From: Elymus sibiricus
Taxonomy: Eukaryota > Streptophyta > Magnoliopsida > Poales > Poaceae
Reading direction: 5' to 3'
DNA: 64,000 nucleotides
Assembly: GCA_039707655.1 (NCBI GenBank)
Contig: CM077671.1
Coordinates: 367,624,720 to 367,688,719 of the forward strand
This document shows, piece by piece, positions 11,823-25,700 of the stretch; position 1 is the stretch's first letter; each line of letters opens with the position of its first letter. The notes below the pieces were generated by a model that was not told the DNA's origin, searched no databases, and saw nothing but the letters and a program-made list of their open reading frames with translations. The position numbers and the translations under genes were made by a program.

Positions 11823-11864
11823 CTCCATTAATCTAAAAGATCTTACATTAGTTTACAGAGGGGG
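11823..11864. mobile_element. Short Stowaway-type MITE derivative
   Basis: The sequence CTCC...TTACATTAGTTTACAGAGGGGG is flanked by TA on both sides. The right half matches the typical Stowaway terminus. At 42 bp it is an internally deleted relic. Confidence 0.55.
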
Positions 11865-11866
11865 TA

Positions 11867-14164
11867 TCTGATATTTGCTTCACATGATACAATTTTTGTC
11901 GTTGAGTCTAACATTCCTTTGAAATGTGAAGTATATGCACCAATCCTATAGGCTCCAAAACAAAGGAGGCCTATCCTAAAAAAAAAGGAGGCCTAAAGAA
12001 AAAAATTGTATTAGAATCCTATCTGTAAAATTCTTACAAAATTCCTCCAAACCAAAAGAGACATCATTACTTTTTAAAAAGGGTCTAGACATACTCTTAA
12101 AGTTCTTAAGACAATCGATTGACCATTATCTTCGTCACGACAAGCCATCGACGCCCTGCTGGCGTCATTTCTCTATCGGAGCCGGCTTGACCATGTTGAT
12201 GATAGACCAAAAGTCGTTGTGCATGTACCCCTAAGATCTGAACTACATGACATCAAATCATGCCATCGTGCATGTGTGATGAGAAACCTTAATCTTTCTG
12301 TCCCCAAGGAGGCGATTGGAATCTATGTGGGAGCTCCATTGACTCCGTTTATCCATGGGCTCGCCCATGAAGCGTAGAGGAAGAGTTTGCTCTAGCCGTC
12401 AAGGGGGGGGGGGGGGGGGGGTCTGTCGATTTTTGATTTACAAATTGTATGCTAGAGATTTTATTTTTATGGATGGTACAAAGAATATAATTACTTTGAT
12501 TCGCTAGTGTTTGCTATTGGTTTACATTTAGTTAGGTTATTTCTCGACCGTTTGGATGCAGAACACAGTATGACAAAATGCCAAGTAAGTTTTTTCTTGA
12601 AAAATGTAAGTTTAATCCCACAACAATAAAATTCAATCAATTTTCCTTTTATGTTCCTACTTTTGCCCGTGCAAGCATAAGTAGTGTAATGTTATGCAAT
12701 CAAAACCCGCTACCGAATTTTGTAATCAACGATTATATTTGTACACGTATTTCATTATATGTTGTTGTTTTATTGTTCAACTTGGACGATGGAACTACGT
12801 ATAGTCAACCAAGTATTTTTTGAATTTTAAGCCGAACGCTTCACTTGGTAAGCATTTTTACTATGGAGTATACTTTAAATTGGTAAGTTCATCGAGTTTT
12901 TATGTATAGCATTTCTTAGGCATGGATGCTCGGATATTTTTGTCCTTGGTCCGCCCCCGTTTGCGAGTATGGGCATCAGCTTGGTGTGACAATGTGGACA
13001 TTAGCTTGGCGTGACGATGTTTGATCGGTTGCCTACCAACATAAGCACAACGCCCCTGCCGGAATTCCTTGCACGGTTTTCAATCGACAATCTATCAATG
13101 TGGTGATTTGACGAGGTTTGGTCATCTAGAAAATATTTGCAAATGTTTCAGTGGTTAAATTTGTAGAAGTTGTCTCTCACAAAAATCTGGCAGCTCGGGG
13201 GGGGGGGGGGGGGGGTAACACGGCCACGGAGTGCCCCAACCCAATTTGAACTGTAGTACCTATTAACATGACAACATAAAATCAACAAACATTTTAAAGT
13301 TGAGAACTTGAGATTGTCAAATGACAAACATATATAAAGAGCAAACCTTGAAGTGCACTAGTGAGCCATACAATAAAGGGGATACTACTCTTCTCCCATA
13401 CGTTCTAGAAGTTTTTTCTTGATAACGATACAGATAGCACAATCTTCATTGAGCTCCTTTTTCTCATAACGATAAATAGGAACTCTCACTTATGAAGATG
13501 ACGATAATTATAATCAGCAAGCAATACACATCAATAATGCTCAAATGATGATGAAGAAAGCTAAAAGATGTCATGATGTATACTTGTATCTTCTTCCCTA
13601 GTAATAGGAGGCAGCAGCTACATCAGCAAGTAATTTTACGTCACAAACATCAACAAACAGCAAGCCAACAACATCAACAAACAATTTATCCAACAAGCAG
13701 CATCCTTAGCAATCACTTTTATCCAACTATTACATCAGTATAGTATACGTCCACTACCTATATGAACGGATCAACGATACATCAAGGCAGGAGCAGTACT
13801 GAACGGTGATACTTCGGGGATACATGTATCGATATTTTTTCTTTTATTTTTAAATTGAAAAAGGCGATACTTAGGGGTATCGACGAAGCTGTATCTGACG
13901 TATCGGGGTATCGAAGCCGTATCTGACGTATCGGGGTATCGACGAAGTACTGAACGGCGTTACACAGATTTCTGACGTATCGGTGCTTCGTAGAACTCGA
14001 CAACAAGAGTTATGATCACGTAACGTCAATGAGTTCAGATGCGGCTTGGGTGAGAATTTTGAAGGCCGGGATCTTGGTTGTAATTTTCACTTACGTTGAC
14101 GGTAGTTTTTGACGTCCTCTTTATCTAATATAAACCAGATTTGTATGAAAAAAATGATATGTTC
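11867..14164. other. Intergenic DNA with two 19-base G runs, no gene seen
   Basis: No coding region is supported. Uninterrupted runs of 19 G occur at 12403-12421 and 13197-13215. At 13790-13975 short direct repeats occur: a GTATCTGACGTATCGGGG unit twice, and AGTACTGAACGG at each end, so this part looks like a small tandem-duplicated patch. The remainder is AT-rich and anonymous. Confidence 0.6.
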
Positions 14165-14422
14165 CAAAGAAGAGTAAAAAGAGTCGCCAGGTGGCAGGAA
14201 AAGGGGCGCGGTCAACAATTTTAGCCAGTTGCATGGCTTAGCAGGTAAGCCAGCCTCCGCTGTCAAACTCAAGACCATGTTCTCGTTGTCATCGAGATAC
14301 GAAGAACCCATGGTCGATCCATCGATCGATCGTACGTGTCGTCTCGTGCAACAGACGGAGAAGGACGCGCGACGTGGATGCTCATAAACTCGTAATCTAC
14401 TCGACCGGCTCCACCCGGGTGT
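14165..14422. repeat. Segment duplication copy B, left part
   Basis: Aligns with copy A from about 10850 to 11100 (GCATGGCTTAGCAGG, CGATCGATCGTACGTGTC, CGGCTCCACC). The match stops at 14422, where a Copia LTR begins, and resumes at 42397. The five bases GGTGT before the LTR and GGTGC after the far LTR end form the probable target duplication, with one difference. Confidence 0.75.
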
Positions 14423-15316
14423 TGTTGGAAATATTAGCATTTTTCCGATTAGGCTAATCCACGAGTAAATAACAAGCATGGTAAACACGGTATGCACTTC
14501 ATACCGATACCTAAGCATACTAACACGTATGGTACATACAAACGGAATATCTATGAACATGGCATATACGGCTAGTCAGAACGAGTAAATGAGGGATGAA
14601 CAAATCATACCCTCCGATTGGCCAAGCCAACGCGGCGGCGGCAGCAGCAGCCTCGGCGTCGTCCGTGGTCTTCTTCTTGGCGGCGGTGGCGACGGCAGCG
14701 TCGTCGATCATGGTGTCGATGCAGGGGAAGTAGTCGAAGCAGAGGAGGACGAAGACAGGGACGGATCGGGAGCAGTCGCGTCGAGACGCTACCCAAAAAC
14801 CTTATTGCCGTTCTCCCGGGCAGGATCTCGAACGACAGGGTTCCGGAGGCACCTGCTCTGCCGACCAACCGTGCGCGCGGTCGTCGGGATGGGATCGCTG
14901 GAAGCAGCACACTGAGAGGAACAGTAGATGACGGCTAGGGTTGCACAGAGAGGAAGAGAGTGAACGGATTAGGTTACACTCCACAGGCGGCGCCTCCTTA
15001 TATAGGCCGTCGGGTAGATGGGCCTGGGCCAGGCCCACGACCGAGTCCGCGAACAGCCCACGGTCCAACGTCTCGGACAGTGGCACTTTCATTTAGCGAC
15101 TCGTTAATTAATTCATAATTAATTAACCATTTCTGACCGGCAAAAATAAGGCTCGGCTCGGCTCATTCCCGCAACCCGCGGCGCGCGCGCGCGTCATGAC
15201 GAGGCGAGGCGGGCGCCGGAGGAGGAGGAGTGCGCGTGTACAACTCCTCTTCCAAAGCTTTGAATGGCAAGTGATAGAGCAGCCCTTATAAAGTGGTCTC
15301 ACTCTTACTACTGTAG
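14423..15316 (-). repeat. 3' LTR of the outer Copia, interrupted near its 5' end
   Basis: Nearly the same as 41454-42307, including the GGCGGC-rich coding-looking patch and the TATATAG box near 15000. It ends at CTACTGTAG, exactly where the complete copy continues with CAGTATAG. That point is the insertion site of element X. Confidence 0.85.
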
Positions 15317-18190
15317 TGACGTGGCTTGAGACTGCGTCGGTATTTCCCCAAAGAGGAAGGGATGATGCAGCACAGTGACGGTAAGTATTTCCCTCAGTTA
15401 TGAAACCAAGGTTATCGAACTAGTAGGAGCAACACCTGCACACAAACAACAAATACTTGCAACCCGACGCGAAAAAGAGGTTGTCAATCTCTCTACGGTA
15501 AAAAGATAGATTAGGTAGTGATAGATAGGAGAGATAGATCTCTCAAGAACACAAAATAAAAAGAGCAAATAAAATATGCAGCAATATGTTTTTGGGTTGT
15601 TGGTTTTATAGATCTAAAAACAAAGATCCAAAAAGATAGATCTGAAAGCAATATTTTGGAAAAGTAGACCCGGGGGCCGTAGGGTTCACTAGTGGCTTCT
15701 CTCATGAGTATAGCGCACGGTGGGTGAACAAATTACTGTTGGGCAATTGATAGAAAATTGAATAATCATGACGATATGATACGTCTCCAACGTATTTACT
15801 TTTCCTCACCCTTTTGCCCTTGTTTTGGACTCTAATTTGCATGATTTGAATGTAACTAACCCGGACTGACGCTGTTTTCATCAGAACTACCATGGTGTTG
15901 TTTTTGTGCAGAAATAAAAGTTCTCAGAATGGAACGAAACTTTTTGGAGAATTATTTCAGAATATATGGGAATTATTGGAGCCAAAATCCACCAAAGAGG
16001 GGGGCCAGGGTGAGCATCACCCACCAGGGAGCGCCCTGCCCCCTGGGCGCGCCCTGGTGGGTTGTGCCCACCTTGTGGCCCCACTGACCCTAATTCCGCC
16101 ACTATAAATTCCTATTTTCGGAGAAAAAACTCAGAGAGAAAGTTTCATCGCGTTTTACGATACGGAGCCGCCGCCACCTCCTGTTCTTCATCGGGAGGCC
16201 AGATCTGGAGCCCGTTTGGGGCTTCGGAGAGGGGAATCTTCGGTCTTCGTCATCACCAACCTTTCTCCATCGCCAATTCCATGATGCTCCCCACCGAGAG
16301 TGAGTAATTCCTTCGTAGGCTTGCTGGTCAGTGAGGAGTTGGATGAGATTCATCATGTAATCAAGTTAGTTTTGTTAGGGCTTGATCACTAGTATCCATT
16401 ATGTTTTGAGGTTGATGTTGCTATGACTTTGCTATGCCTAATACTTGTCACTAGGGCCCGAGTGCCATGATTTCAGATCTGAACCGTTTATGTTATCATC
16501 TCTATATCCATGTTCTTGATCCGATCTTGCCTAGTCATATGCACCTATTACGTGTTATGATCCGTCAACCCCATAGTGACAATATTTGGAATACTTCGCG
16601 GTGATGACCGTAGTTTGAGGAGTTCATGTATTCACCATGTGTTAATGCTTTGTTTCGGTTCTCTATTAAAAGGAGGCCTTAATATCCCTTAGTTTCCTTA
16701 TGGACCCCGCTGCCACGGGAGGGTAAGACAAAAGATGTCATGCAAGTTCTTTTCCATAAGCACGTATGACTATTTACGGAATACATGCCTACATTACATT
16801 GATGAACTAAGCTACTTTTGTATCGCCCTAGGTTATGACTGTTACATGACGAATATCATCCACCGAGTTACCGATCCAGTGCCTACGAGCTTTCCACTTA
16901 TTGTTCTTGCTAAATTACTATTGCTGCTGCTGTTGTCCCAACTGCTACAAAACTATTGCTACTACTGTTACCGCTACTGTTACTGTCACTACTGCTATCA
17001 AACTATCATATTACTGTGCTACTGATCACTTTGCTGTAGATATTTAATCTCCAGGTGTGGTTGAATTGACAACTCAACTGCTAATACTCTCAAGTATTCT
17101 TTGGCTCCCCTTGTGTCAAATCTATAAATTTGTGTTGAATACTCTACCCTCGAAAACTGTTGCGATCCCCTATACTTATGGGTTATCACGATATCCAAGG
17201 CGATGATCATTATATAGGCATCACGTCCAAGATAAGTAGACCGACTCCTGCCTGCATCTACCACTATTACTCCACACATCGACCGCTATCCAGCATGCAT
17301 CTAGTGTATTAAGTTCATGGAAAAACGGAGTAATGCAATAAGAATGATGACAAGATGTAGACAAGATCTATTCATGTGGGAATAGACCCCATCTTGTTAT
17401 CCTTAATAGCAACGATACATGCGTGTCTTGCTGCCCCTTCTGTCACTGGGAAAGAAAACCGCAAGATCGAACCCATCACAAAGCACCTCTTCCCATGACA
17501 AGAAAAATCGATCTAGTTGGCCTAACTAAACCAAAGATTCGAAGAAGAAATACGAGGCTATAAGTAATCATGCATATAAGAGATCAAAGAAGACTCAAAT
17601 AATATTCATGGATAGAAACTGATCATGAACTCAAAATTCATCGGATCCCAACAAACACACCGCAAAAGTTACATCAAATAGATCTCCAAGAGACCATTGT
17701 ATTGAGAATCATAAGAGAGAGAGAGAGAGAGAGAGAGGAAGCCATCTAGCTACTGCCTACGGACCCGTAGGTCTATGGTGGACTACTCACGCATCATCGG
17801 AAAGGCACCTATGAAGAAGATGAACCCCTCCGTGATGGTGTTTAGATTGGATCTCGAGGTTCTGGAACTTGCGGCGGCTGGAATTGTGTATCGTCGACTC
17901 CCCTAAGGTTTTTGGAATATTTAGTAATTTATAGGCATCAGAGGCGGTGGAGAGGGGCCCCGAGGAGGGCACAACCCATCAGAGCGCGCCGGGCCCCCCC
18001 TGGCATGCCCTGGTGGGTTGTGGTCTCCACGGCCTACCTCTTCGGCACTTCTTTGGCCCACTGGGTGTCTTCTGGTCCAGAAAAAATCTCCAAAAAGTTT
18101 CCTCGCGATTGGACTTCGTTTGGTATTGATTTTCTACGAAGTAAAAAACAAGCAAAAATAGCAACTAACACTTTGGCACTATGTCAAATG
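15317..18190 (-). repeat. Element X, left (3') LTR copy, containing a solo LTR
   Basis: 15317-15776 and 17189 to about 17960 match the second copy at 18467-19717 almost base for base. The plus-strand start TGACGTGGCTTGAGACTGCG is the LTR's 3' end on the minus strand. The match ends where the second copy is cut by element Y, and the remaining 5' LTR part runs to about 18190. Contains a (GA)n tract at about 17719. Confidence 0.75.
15777..17188 (+). mobile_element. Solo LTR of a Gypsy-like element
   Basis: Begins TGATACGTCTCCAACG and ends TATGGGTTATCA, the TG...CA form of this LTR class. It is flanked by CGATA on both sides (15772-15776 and 17189-17193), an exact 5-bp target duplication. The interrupted host LTR X reads through in the other copy at 18940. 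No internal region is present, so the element was reduced by LTR-LTR recombination. The trinucleotide-rich stretch near 16920-17010 gives a meaningless Leu/Tyr-rich open frame. Confidence 0.9.
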
Positions 18191-18466
18191 GGCCAAAGTC
18201 TGGTGACAAATGGGGAGTAGTAACGCTAGTCATAGCAACAAAAAAAGATCCGGCGAGAAAAAGGCAAACGAAAAAGAGGGCGAATAAAACGGCAAATTGG
18301 TGAAGTGGGGGAGAGGAAAACGAGAGGCAACTGGCAAATAATGTAATTGCAAGGAGATGAGATTTGTGATTAGGAACCTGGTAGATGATGATGGAGTCCC
18401 CTCGGCGCCTACGATAGGCACGTAGAAGAGACCGCTTCCTCCCGGCAACGGCGCCAGAAATTCCTT
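18191..18466 (-). other. Element X leader remnant with primer-binding site
   Basis: On the minus strand, TGGCGCCGTTGCCGGGAGG lies a few bases after the X LTR end. The same box follows the LTRs of Y (28872-28892) and Z (50090-50108), so it is the probable primer-binding site of this Gypsy-like group. About 200 bp of leader follow before the sequence runs into the other LTR copy. All coding sequence is gone. Confidence 0.7.
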
Positions 18467-19717
18467 TGACGTGGCTTGAGACTGCGTCGGTATTTCCCCA
18501 AAGAGGAAGGGATGATGCAGCACAGCGACGGTAAGTATTTCCCTCAGTTATGAAACCAAGGTTATCGAACCAGAAGGAGGATCACCACCACCCAATAAGC
18601 AGCACCTGCACACAAACAACAAATACTTGCAATCCGTCGCGAAAGAGAGGTTGTCAATCTCTCTATGGTAAAAAGATAGATTAGGTAGTGATAGATAGGA
18701 GAGATAGATCTCTCAAGAACACAAAATAAAAAGAGCAAATAAAATATGCAGCAATATGTTTTTGGGTTTTTGGTTTTATAGATCTGAAAACAAAGATGCA
18801 AAAAGATAGATCTGAAAGCAATATGTTGGAAAAGTAGACCCAGGGGCGGTAGGGTTCACTAGTGGCTTCTCTCATGAGTATAGCGCACGGTGGGTGAACA
18901 AATTACTGTTGGGCAATCGATAGAAAATCAAATAATCATGACGATATCCAAGGCGATGATCATTATATAGGCATCACGTCTAACATAAGTAGACCGACTC
19001 CTGCCTGCATCTACCACTATTACTCCACACATCGACCGCTATCCAGCATGCATCTAGTGTATTAAGTTCCTGGTAAAACGGAGTAATGCAATAAGAACGA
19101 TGACATGATGTAGACAAGATCTATTCATGTAGGAATAGACCCCATCTTGTTATCCTTAATAGCAACGATACATGCGTTTCTTGCTGCCCCTTCTGTCACT
19201 TGGAAAGAACACCGCAAGATCAAACCCATCACAAAGCACCTCTTCCCATGGCAAGAAAAATCGATCTAGTTGGCCTAACTAAACCAAAGATTCGAAGAAG
19301 AAATACGAGGCTATAAGTAATCATGCATATAAGAGATCAAAGAAGACTCAAATAATATTCATGGATAGAAACTGATCATGAACTCAAAATTCATCGGATC
19401 CTAACAAACACACCACAAAAGTTTGCATCAAATAGATCTCCAAGAGACCATTGTATTGAGAATCATAAGAGAGAGAGAGAGAGGAAGCCATCTAGCTACT
19501 GCCTACGGACCCGTAGGTCTATGGTGGACTACTCACGCATCATCAGAAAGGCACCTATGAAGAAGATGAACCCCTCCGTGATGGTGTTTAGATTGGATCT
19601 CGAGGTTCTGGAACTTGCGGCGGCTGGAATTGTGTTTCGTCGACTCCCCTAGGGTTTTTGGAATATTTGGGAATTTATAGGCATCAGCGGCAGTGGAGAG
19701 GGGCCCCGAGGAGGGCA
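18467..19717 (-). repeat. Element X, right (5') LTR copy, cut by element Y
   Basis: Near-identical to 15317-17960 without the solo LTR. It stops at GAGGAGGGCA, immediately followed by the first base of the Y LTR. Confidence 0.8.
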
Positions 19718-22700
19718 TGATAACCCACAAGTATAGGGGATCAGTTATAGCCTTTCTCGATAAGTAAGAGTGTCGAACCCAATGAGGAGCTAAAGGTAGA
19801 ACAAATATTCCCTCAAGTTCTATCGACCACCGATACAACTCTACGCACGCTTAACGTTCGCTTTACCAAGAACAAGTATGAAACTAGAAGTACTTTGTAG
19901 GTGTGATAGGATAGGTTTGCAAGATAATAAAGAGCACGTAAATAAAAACTAGGGGCTGTTTAGATAAAGAAACAACTAAGTTAGTCTTAGTACAGAGCTT
20001 TTTGTCACAAGAAAGTTATTTGTCCCTAGGCAATCGATAACTAGACCGGTAATCATTATTGCAATTTTATATGAGGGAGAGGCATAAGCTAACATACTTT
20101 CTCTACTTAGATCATATGCACTTATGATTGGAACTCTAGCAAGCATCCGCAACTACTAAAGATCATTAAGGTAAAACCCAACCATAGCATTAAGTATCAA
20201 GTCCTCTTTACTCCCATACGTAAACAACCTACTTACTCGGGTCTGTGCTTCCGTCACTCACGCCACCCACCATAAGCGAATCATAAACATATTGCAAACC
20301 CTACAGCGGGGATCCCTCACGCTTGCGCGACACGGAGAGCACCATAGGACAGCACCAATAATAAAACATGCAACTCAAACCAATCATGATCATCAATCAA
20401 CCCATAGGACAAAACGGATCTACTCAAACATCATAGGATAGCCATACATCATTGGGAAATAATATATAGCGTTGAGCACCATGTTTAAGTAGAGATTACA
20501 GTGGGGAGAAGAGGTGTTGAACCGCTGCATAGAGGGGGAGAGAGTTGGTGATGATGGCGGAGAAGTTGTTGGTGTAGATCGCCGTCACGATGATGGCCCC
20601 GGCGGCGTTCCGGCGCCACCGGGAGAGAGGGGGAGAGAGCCCCCCCTCCTTCTTCTTCTTCCTTGACCTCCCCCCTAGATGGGAGGAGGGTTTCCCCTCT
20701 AGTCCTTGGCTTCCATGGCGGCGGAGGGGCGGGAGCCCCTCCGAGATTGGATCTCTCTCTCTGTTTCCTTCTGTTTCTGCCTTCCAGATTCTGGCCTTTC
20801 ACCGTTTATTAAATTCCCGGAGATCCGTAACTCTGATTGGGCTGAAATTTTAACACGATTTTTAACCAGATATTAGATTTATTGCGGAGAAAGAAGGGCA
20901 CCAACCGCCTTAAGGGGTGACCACAAGGCACCCTGGCACGCCCAGGGGGGTAGGGCGTGCCCCTACGGCTTGTGGACCCCTCGGGCATCGCGTCGCGTTG
21001 ATTCTTTTTCCCAAAAATCACATATATTCCAAAAAAATCTCCGTAAGTTTTTATCGCGTTTGGACTTCGTTTGGTATGGATATTCTGCTAAACAAAAAAC
21101 ATGCAACAAACAGGAACTGGCACTGGGCACTGGATCAATATGTTAGTCCCAAAAATAGTATAAAAAGTTGCCAAAAGTATATGAAAGTTGTAGAATATTG
21201 GCATGAAACAATCAAAAATTATAGATACGACGGAGACGTATCAGCATCCCCAAGCTTAATTCCTGCTCGTCCTAGAGCAGATAAATGATAAAAAAGATAA
21301 TTTTTGATGTGGAATGCTACCTAGCATAATCTTGTTCATATAATCTAATCATGGCATGAATATTAAGACACGAGTGATTCAAAGCAATAGTCTATCATTT
21401 GACATTAAGAAAATAATACTTCAAGCATACTAATAAAGCAATCATGTCTTCTCAAAATAACATGGCCAAAGAAAGTTATCCCTACAAAATCATATAGTCT
21501 GGCTATGCTCCATCTTCATCACACAAAGTATTAAATCATGCACAACCCCGGTTTTAGCCAAGCAATTGTTTCATACTCTAGTATTCTCAAACTTTTTCAA
21601 CTTTCACGCAATACATGAGCGTGAGCCATGGATATAGCACTATAGGTGGAATAGAATATGGTGGTTGTGGAGAAGACAAAAAGAAAGAGATAGTCTCACA
21701 TCAACTAGGCGTATCAACGGGCTATGGAGATGCCCATCAATAGATATCAATGTGAGTGAGTAGGGATTGCCATGCAACGGATGCACTAGAGCTATAAGTG
21801 TATGAAAGCTCAAAAAGAAACTAAGTGGGTGTGCATCCAACTCGCTTGCTCACAAAGATCTAGGGCAATTTGAGGAAGCCCATCATTGGAATATACAAGC
21901 CAAGTTCTATAATGAAAAATTCCCACTAGTATATGAAAGTGACAACATAGGAGACTCTCTATCATGAAGATCATGGTGCTACTTTGAAGCACAAGTGTGG
22001 AAAAAGGAATAGTAGCATTGCCCCTTCTCTCTTTTCTCTCATTTTTTTGGTGGGCTTCTTTGGCCTCTTTTATTTTTTTGTAAGGTCCGGAGACTCATCC
22101 TAACTTGTGAGGGAATCATAGCTTCCATCATCCTTTCCTCACATGGGATAATGCTCTAATAATGATGATCATCACACTTTTATTTACTTACAACTCAAGA
22201 ATTACAACTCGATACTAGAACAAAATATGACTCTATATGAATGCCTCCGGCGGTGTACCGGGATGTGCAATGATCTAGCGTAGCAATGACATCAAAAAAC
22301 AGACAAGCCATGAAAACATCATGCTAGCTATCTTACGATCATGCAAAGCAATATGACAATGATGGTGCGTGTCATAATAAACGGAACGATGGAAGTTGCA
22401 TGGCAATATATCTCGGAATGGCTATGGAAATGCCATAATAGGTAGGTATGGCGGCTGTTTTGAGGAAGGATATATGGTGGGTGTAATGCACCGGCGAAAG
22501 TTGCACGGTACTAGAGAGGCTAGCAATGGTGGAAGGGTGAGAGTGCGTATAATCCATGGACTCAACATTAGTCATAAAGAACTCACATACTTATTGCAAA
22601 AAATTATTAGTCATCGAAACAAGGTACTACATGCATGCTCCTAGGGGAAGGGTTGGTAGGAGTTAACCATCGCGCGATCCCGACCTCCACACAAAGGATG

Positions 22701-22790
22701 ACAATCAATAAATAAATCATGCTCCGACTTCATCACATAACGGTTCACCATACGTGCATGCTACGGGAATCACAAACTTTAACACAAATA

Positions 22791-25700
22791 CTAGATCGTG
22801 ATAGGCGCGCGTTGCCGCGCCCATAAATTTATATCGAAATTTTGTAGTTATATAGTGGCATTGAATATTAAAATTAAATAAGAAATTTGGTGCATTGTGC
22901 AAATAGTATCTACACATACATACATAAAAAATACAATAATATTAATACATTGTCCAAGAGAGACCAGCAACATACGAGTGATGAAGATATGACCAAATAA
23001 AAACGTTCTATACCAAGACACCTACTTTGATAATTGCCTAAGGGAGGGCATAACGTGAAACATTGTACATAGAGGCTTTTACTTTGCTCATTGCCAACAA
23101 CTTCCTCATCTTCGCCACCATCAGGCACGTAGCCCCACCGTGACTTTCTTGAAACTATTGTTGCGCAAAAAGATTTTGTAGGAAAAATAATTCATAAAAG
23201 CCTAATGCCACATATTTAAGTGCAAAAGTATGAATCAATTCACCAGTACGATTAAAGTATTGCATTAAGAGATTATTTGCTAATAATTGGTTGTCATCCA
23301 CCGACACTTTTTGATCAATTAAACATGGTTTACATATGTTCTTTGTAATGTTACAAAACATCAGTAGCAGGACAACATGGACATCATCAATCAGAATAAG
23401 AAAGGATGAATATTACATTATACTGTATAAGTTTAGAGGAAGATTCTCTGGTACAGAATGGACCCCGTGCATCAATGTGACCCCCATTTTAACAAATAGG
23501 TGCTAACTTTTGTCATATATAAAGAGATAAAGTAGAATTTATCAGGTGGGCTCTAAGTTTCCATATGGCAATCAACTTAAATGAAGAAGAAACTTACCTA
23601 GATGCAGTCCAGGCTCTACACAGTAAGTAAACCATAGTTTGAAATATGATACTATAGCTTACAAATTTTTACCTTTCCAAGATGCAGCTCTCCAAATATG
23701 CAAAAAAAATGACAAAAGGAAGCAAACTTGGAAAAAATCAGCATAACACCAGCTTTCCAAATGCATCTTTAGATGTCGGTATTTGGATCTGGACAATCCA
23801 TGACCCTATGCAGCAACACCATTCATTGACGTTGAAAGGTCAATCACTAGCTCCACCTGAATATGTTTCTAGAAATGCTCCGATTTGACACACCATATAT
23901 GCATAATAACAAAAAAGGATTTCAGTCAAATTCTCTTATTTCTTTGAATCTTTAGATAAAGAGTATGTCAAGATATGTAGTGTAAAAATGATGCATCAGA
24001 AGGAAAACTAATTTCATAGTGTATACACCATTCAAATTTACTAAATTATCACTTGCCATGTCATTGCACCAAAATATGAGAGGGGAGTATTCGAAAACAT
24101 CTAGCTAACAACAATAAGTACAATAGAGAACCACCATTATTGCAAGTAAATAAAAGTTTACAACAAGGGACCTTAATACTACGAATGCTATTGAGATTTA
24201 TCTCTCGGTTCTAGCATTATAAGAAATTTCAAATTCCGGAGTCGAGGGTGATGAAATTACTACTTGAAAAGATAAATGGTGTGAATATGATAGCATTATT
24301 CCATGTATCTACTTGCTAGAATGAATGGTGTTAATATGATAGCATTATTCACTGCATCTACTTGCTTGGATGAACTAACAAAGAAAATATTTTTGTGTAC
24401 TTTAAGTCAGCCAACAGACTGATGAATCACACACTATACATAGTTTGTACATTTAACCCTCATAAAAATTATTGAACTTCAGATGAAGTTTCTAGACCAA
24501 GATTGAGACCAAATTCAGTAACAGTAGTATCTAAAACAAAACTTTGCATGTGCAGTCAAGGCCTAATTTAAGGAGGTTGTAAGCCTGTCTTGTTGTTGAA
24601 TACAGTTCACCTCTTGAAAAATGAAACCATGTGACGGCCATGTTAAAATAAAGAAAACTGGATGACGTTATGTCATAAGTTAGGTATTTCCCAGACAGAC
24701 CGAACAAATTGAGCCTCTAACACTTTGACTGACAACACCTGCAACCCATTGTGAGTGAAAAAAATCATCAGTCTAAACGAATCTGAACCAAGTAGAACTA
24801 TTTGTGGATGAGGGGGCATAGAGGATACGCTAGAAGTAAATAGATGATGAGATTGCTGCAGTAATACGTACAGGAAAATTAGACTATGCCATGGGAGAGA
24901 ATATATGTAGGAGCATGAACTGAAGGAGGGAAGGAGGAAGGATGATTGTAGTAACGGATCTCCGCTATCAGCAGCCAGAGAGTGCACACCTCGATTGCCA
25001 TTAATGGATTCTAGCAATGGCAACTTAATTAATTCATCGCTTCGACCGGGGAGGATCCAATCATACCTTCGATGGAACCATACAACCACATCGCCCGTGT
25101 CGCCTCGTCTTGCCTGGGCATCTTGCTCTCGAAAGACCGATCGCCCGCGTCGCCTGGGTAAATACCCTCGAGCGCTTTGGTTGGAACAACTCAAACTTAA
25201 AACATCACATTCTTGGAAAAAATCTACAATGATATAACATTGCCGGCTAAATCTAAATGGATAGTTCTAACACTAAAATTTTGTAGAAGGAGCACAACAT
25301 AGAGAAGAAGAGGAAGATGCCAAATCGCCTCGCCACTTGGTTCCATGGAGGTTCATTCCCGATCTCGGTGGTCTCTGATTTGGGTTGTGACGGTATCCAG
25401 GGGGACTTTGGCTTCGGGCAGCGAGAGACGAAGCCAGCGCCTCGCTCGGCCGTCTCGCTCTCGCAAGACAGATTTGCCGCATCGCCCGCATCGCTCGGAT
25501 GGATCCCCTTGAGCGCGTCGGCTGAATCTACTCAAAATACTTGTCGCTCGCTCACCTTCGTTGGCCGAATCCCCTAGCAGACCGCGCACGTCGCCCTGCA
25601 TCAAACGCGGCTAGATCCCCTTCGGCAGCGATGGCGTGGAGCAAGGGCAGCAACCTGGTGGCGAGTATGGAGATGGCGGCGTGGACTTGAGAAGCAGCCG

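Noticed and set aside
11900..12060. Possible further MITE (sequence with GGAGGCCTA duplicated and AATTCTTACAAAATTCC)
   Set aside because: No terminal inverted repeats or target duplication could be defined.
14589..15092. GC-rich frames of about 100 codons on both strands
   Set aside because: Part of the Copia LTR; the same frames recur in the other LTR at 41635-42101.
16735..17025. 96-codon frame rich in Leu, Tyr and Cys
   Set aside because: Translation of TACTGC-type trinucleotide repeats inside the solo LTR.
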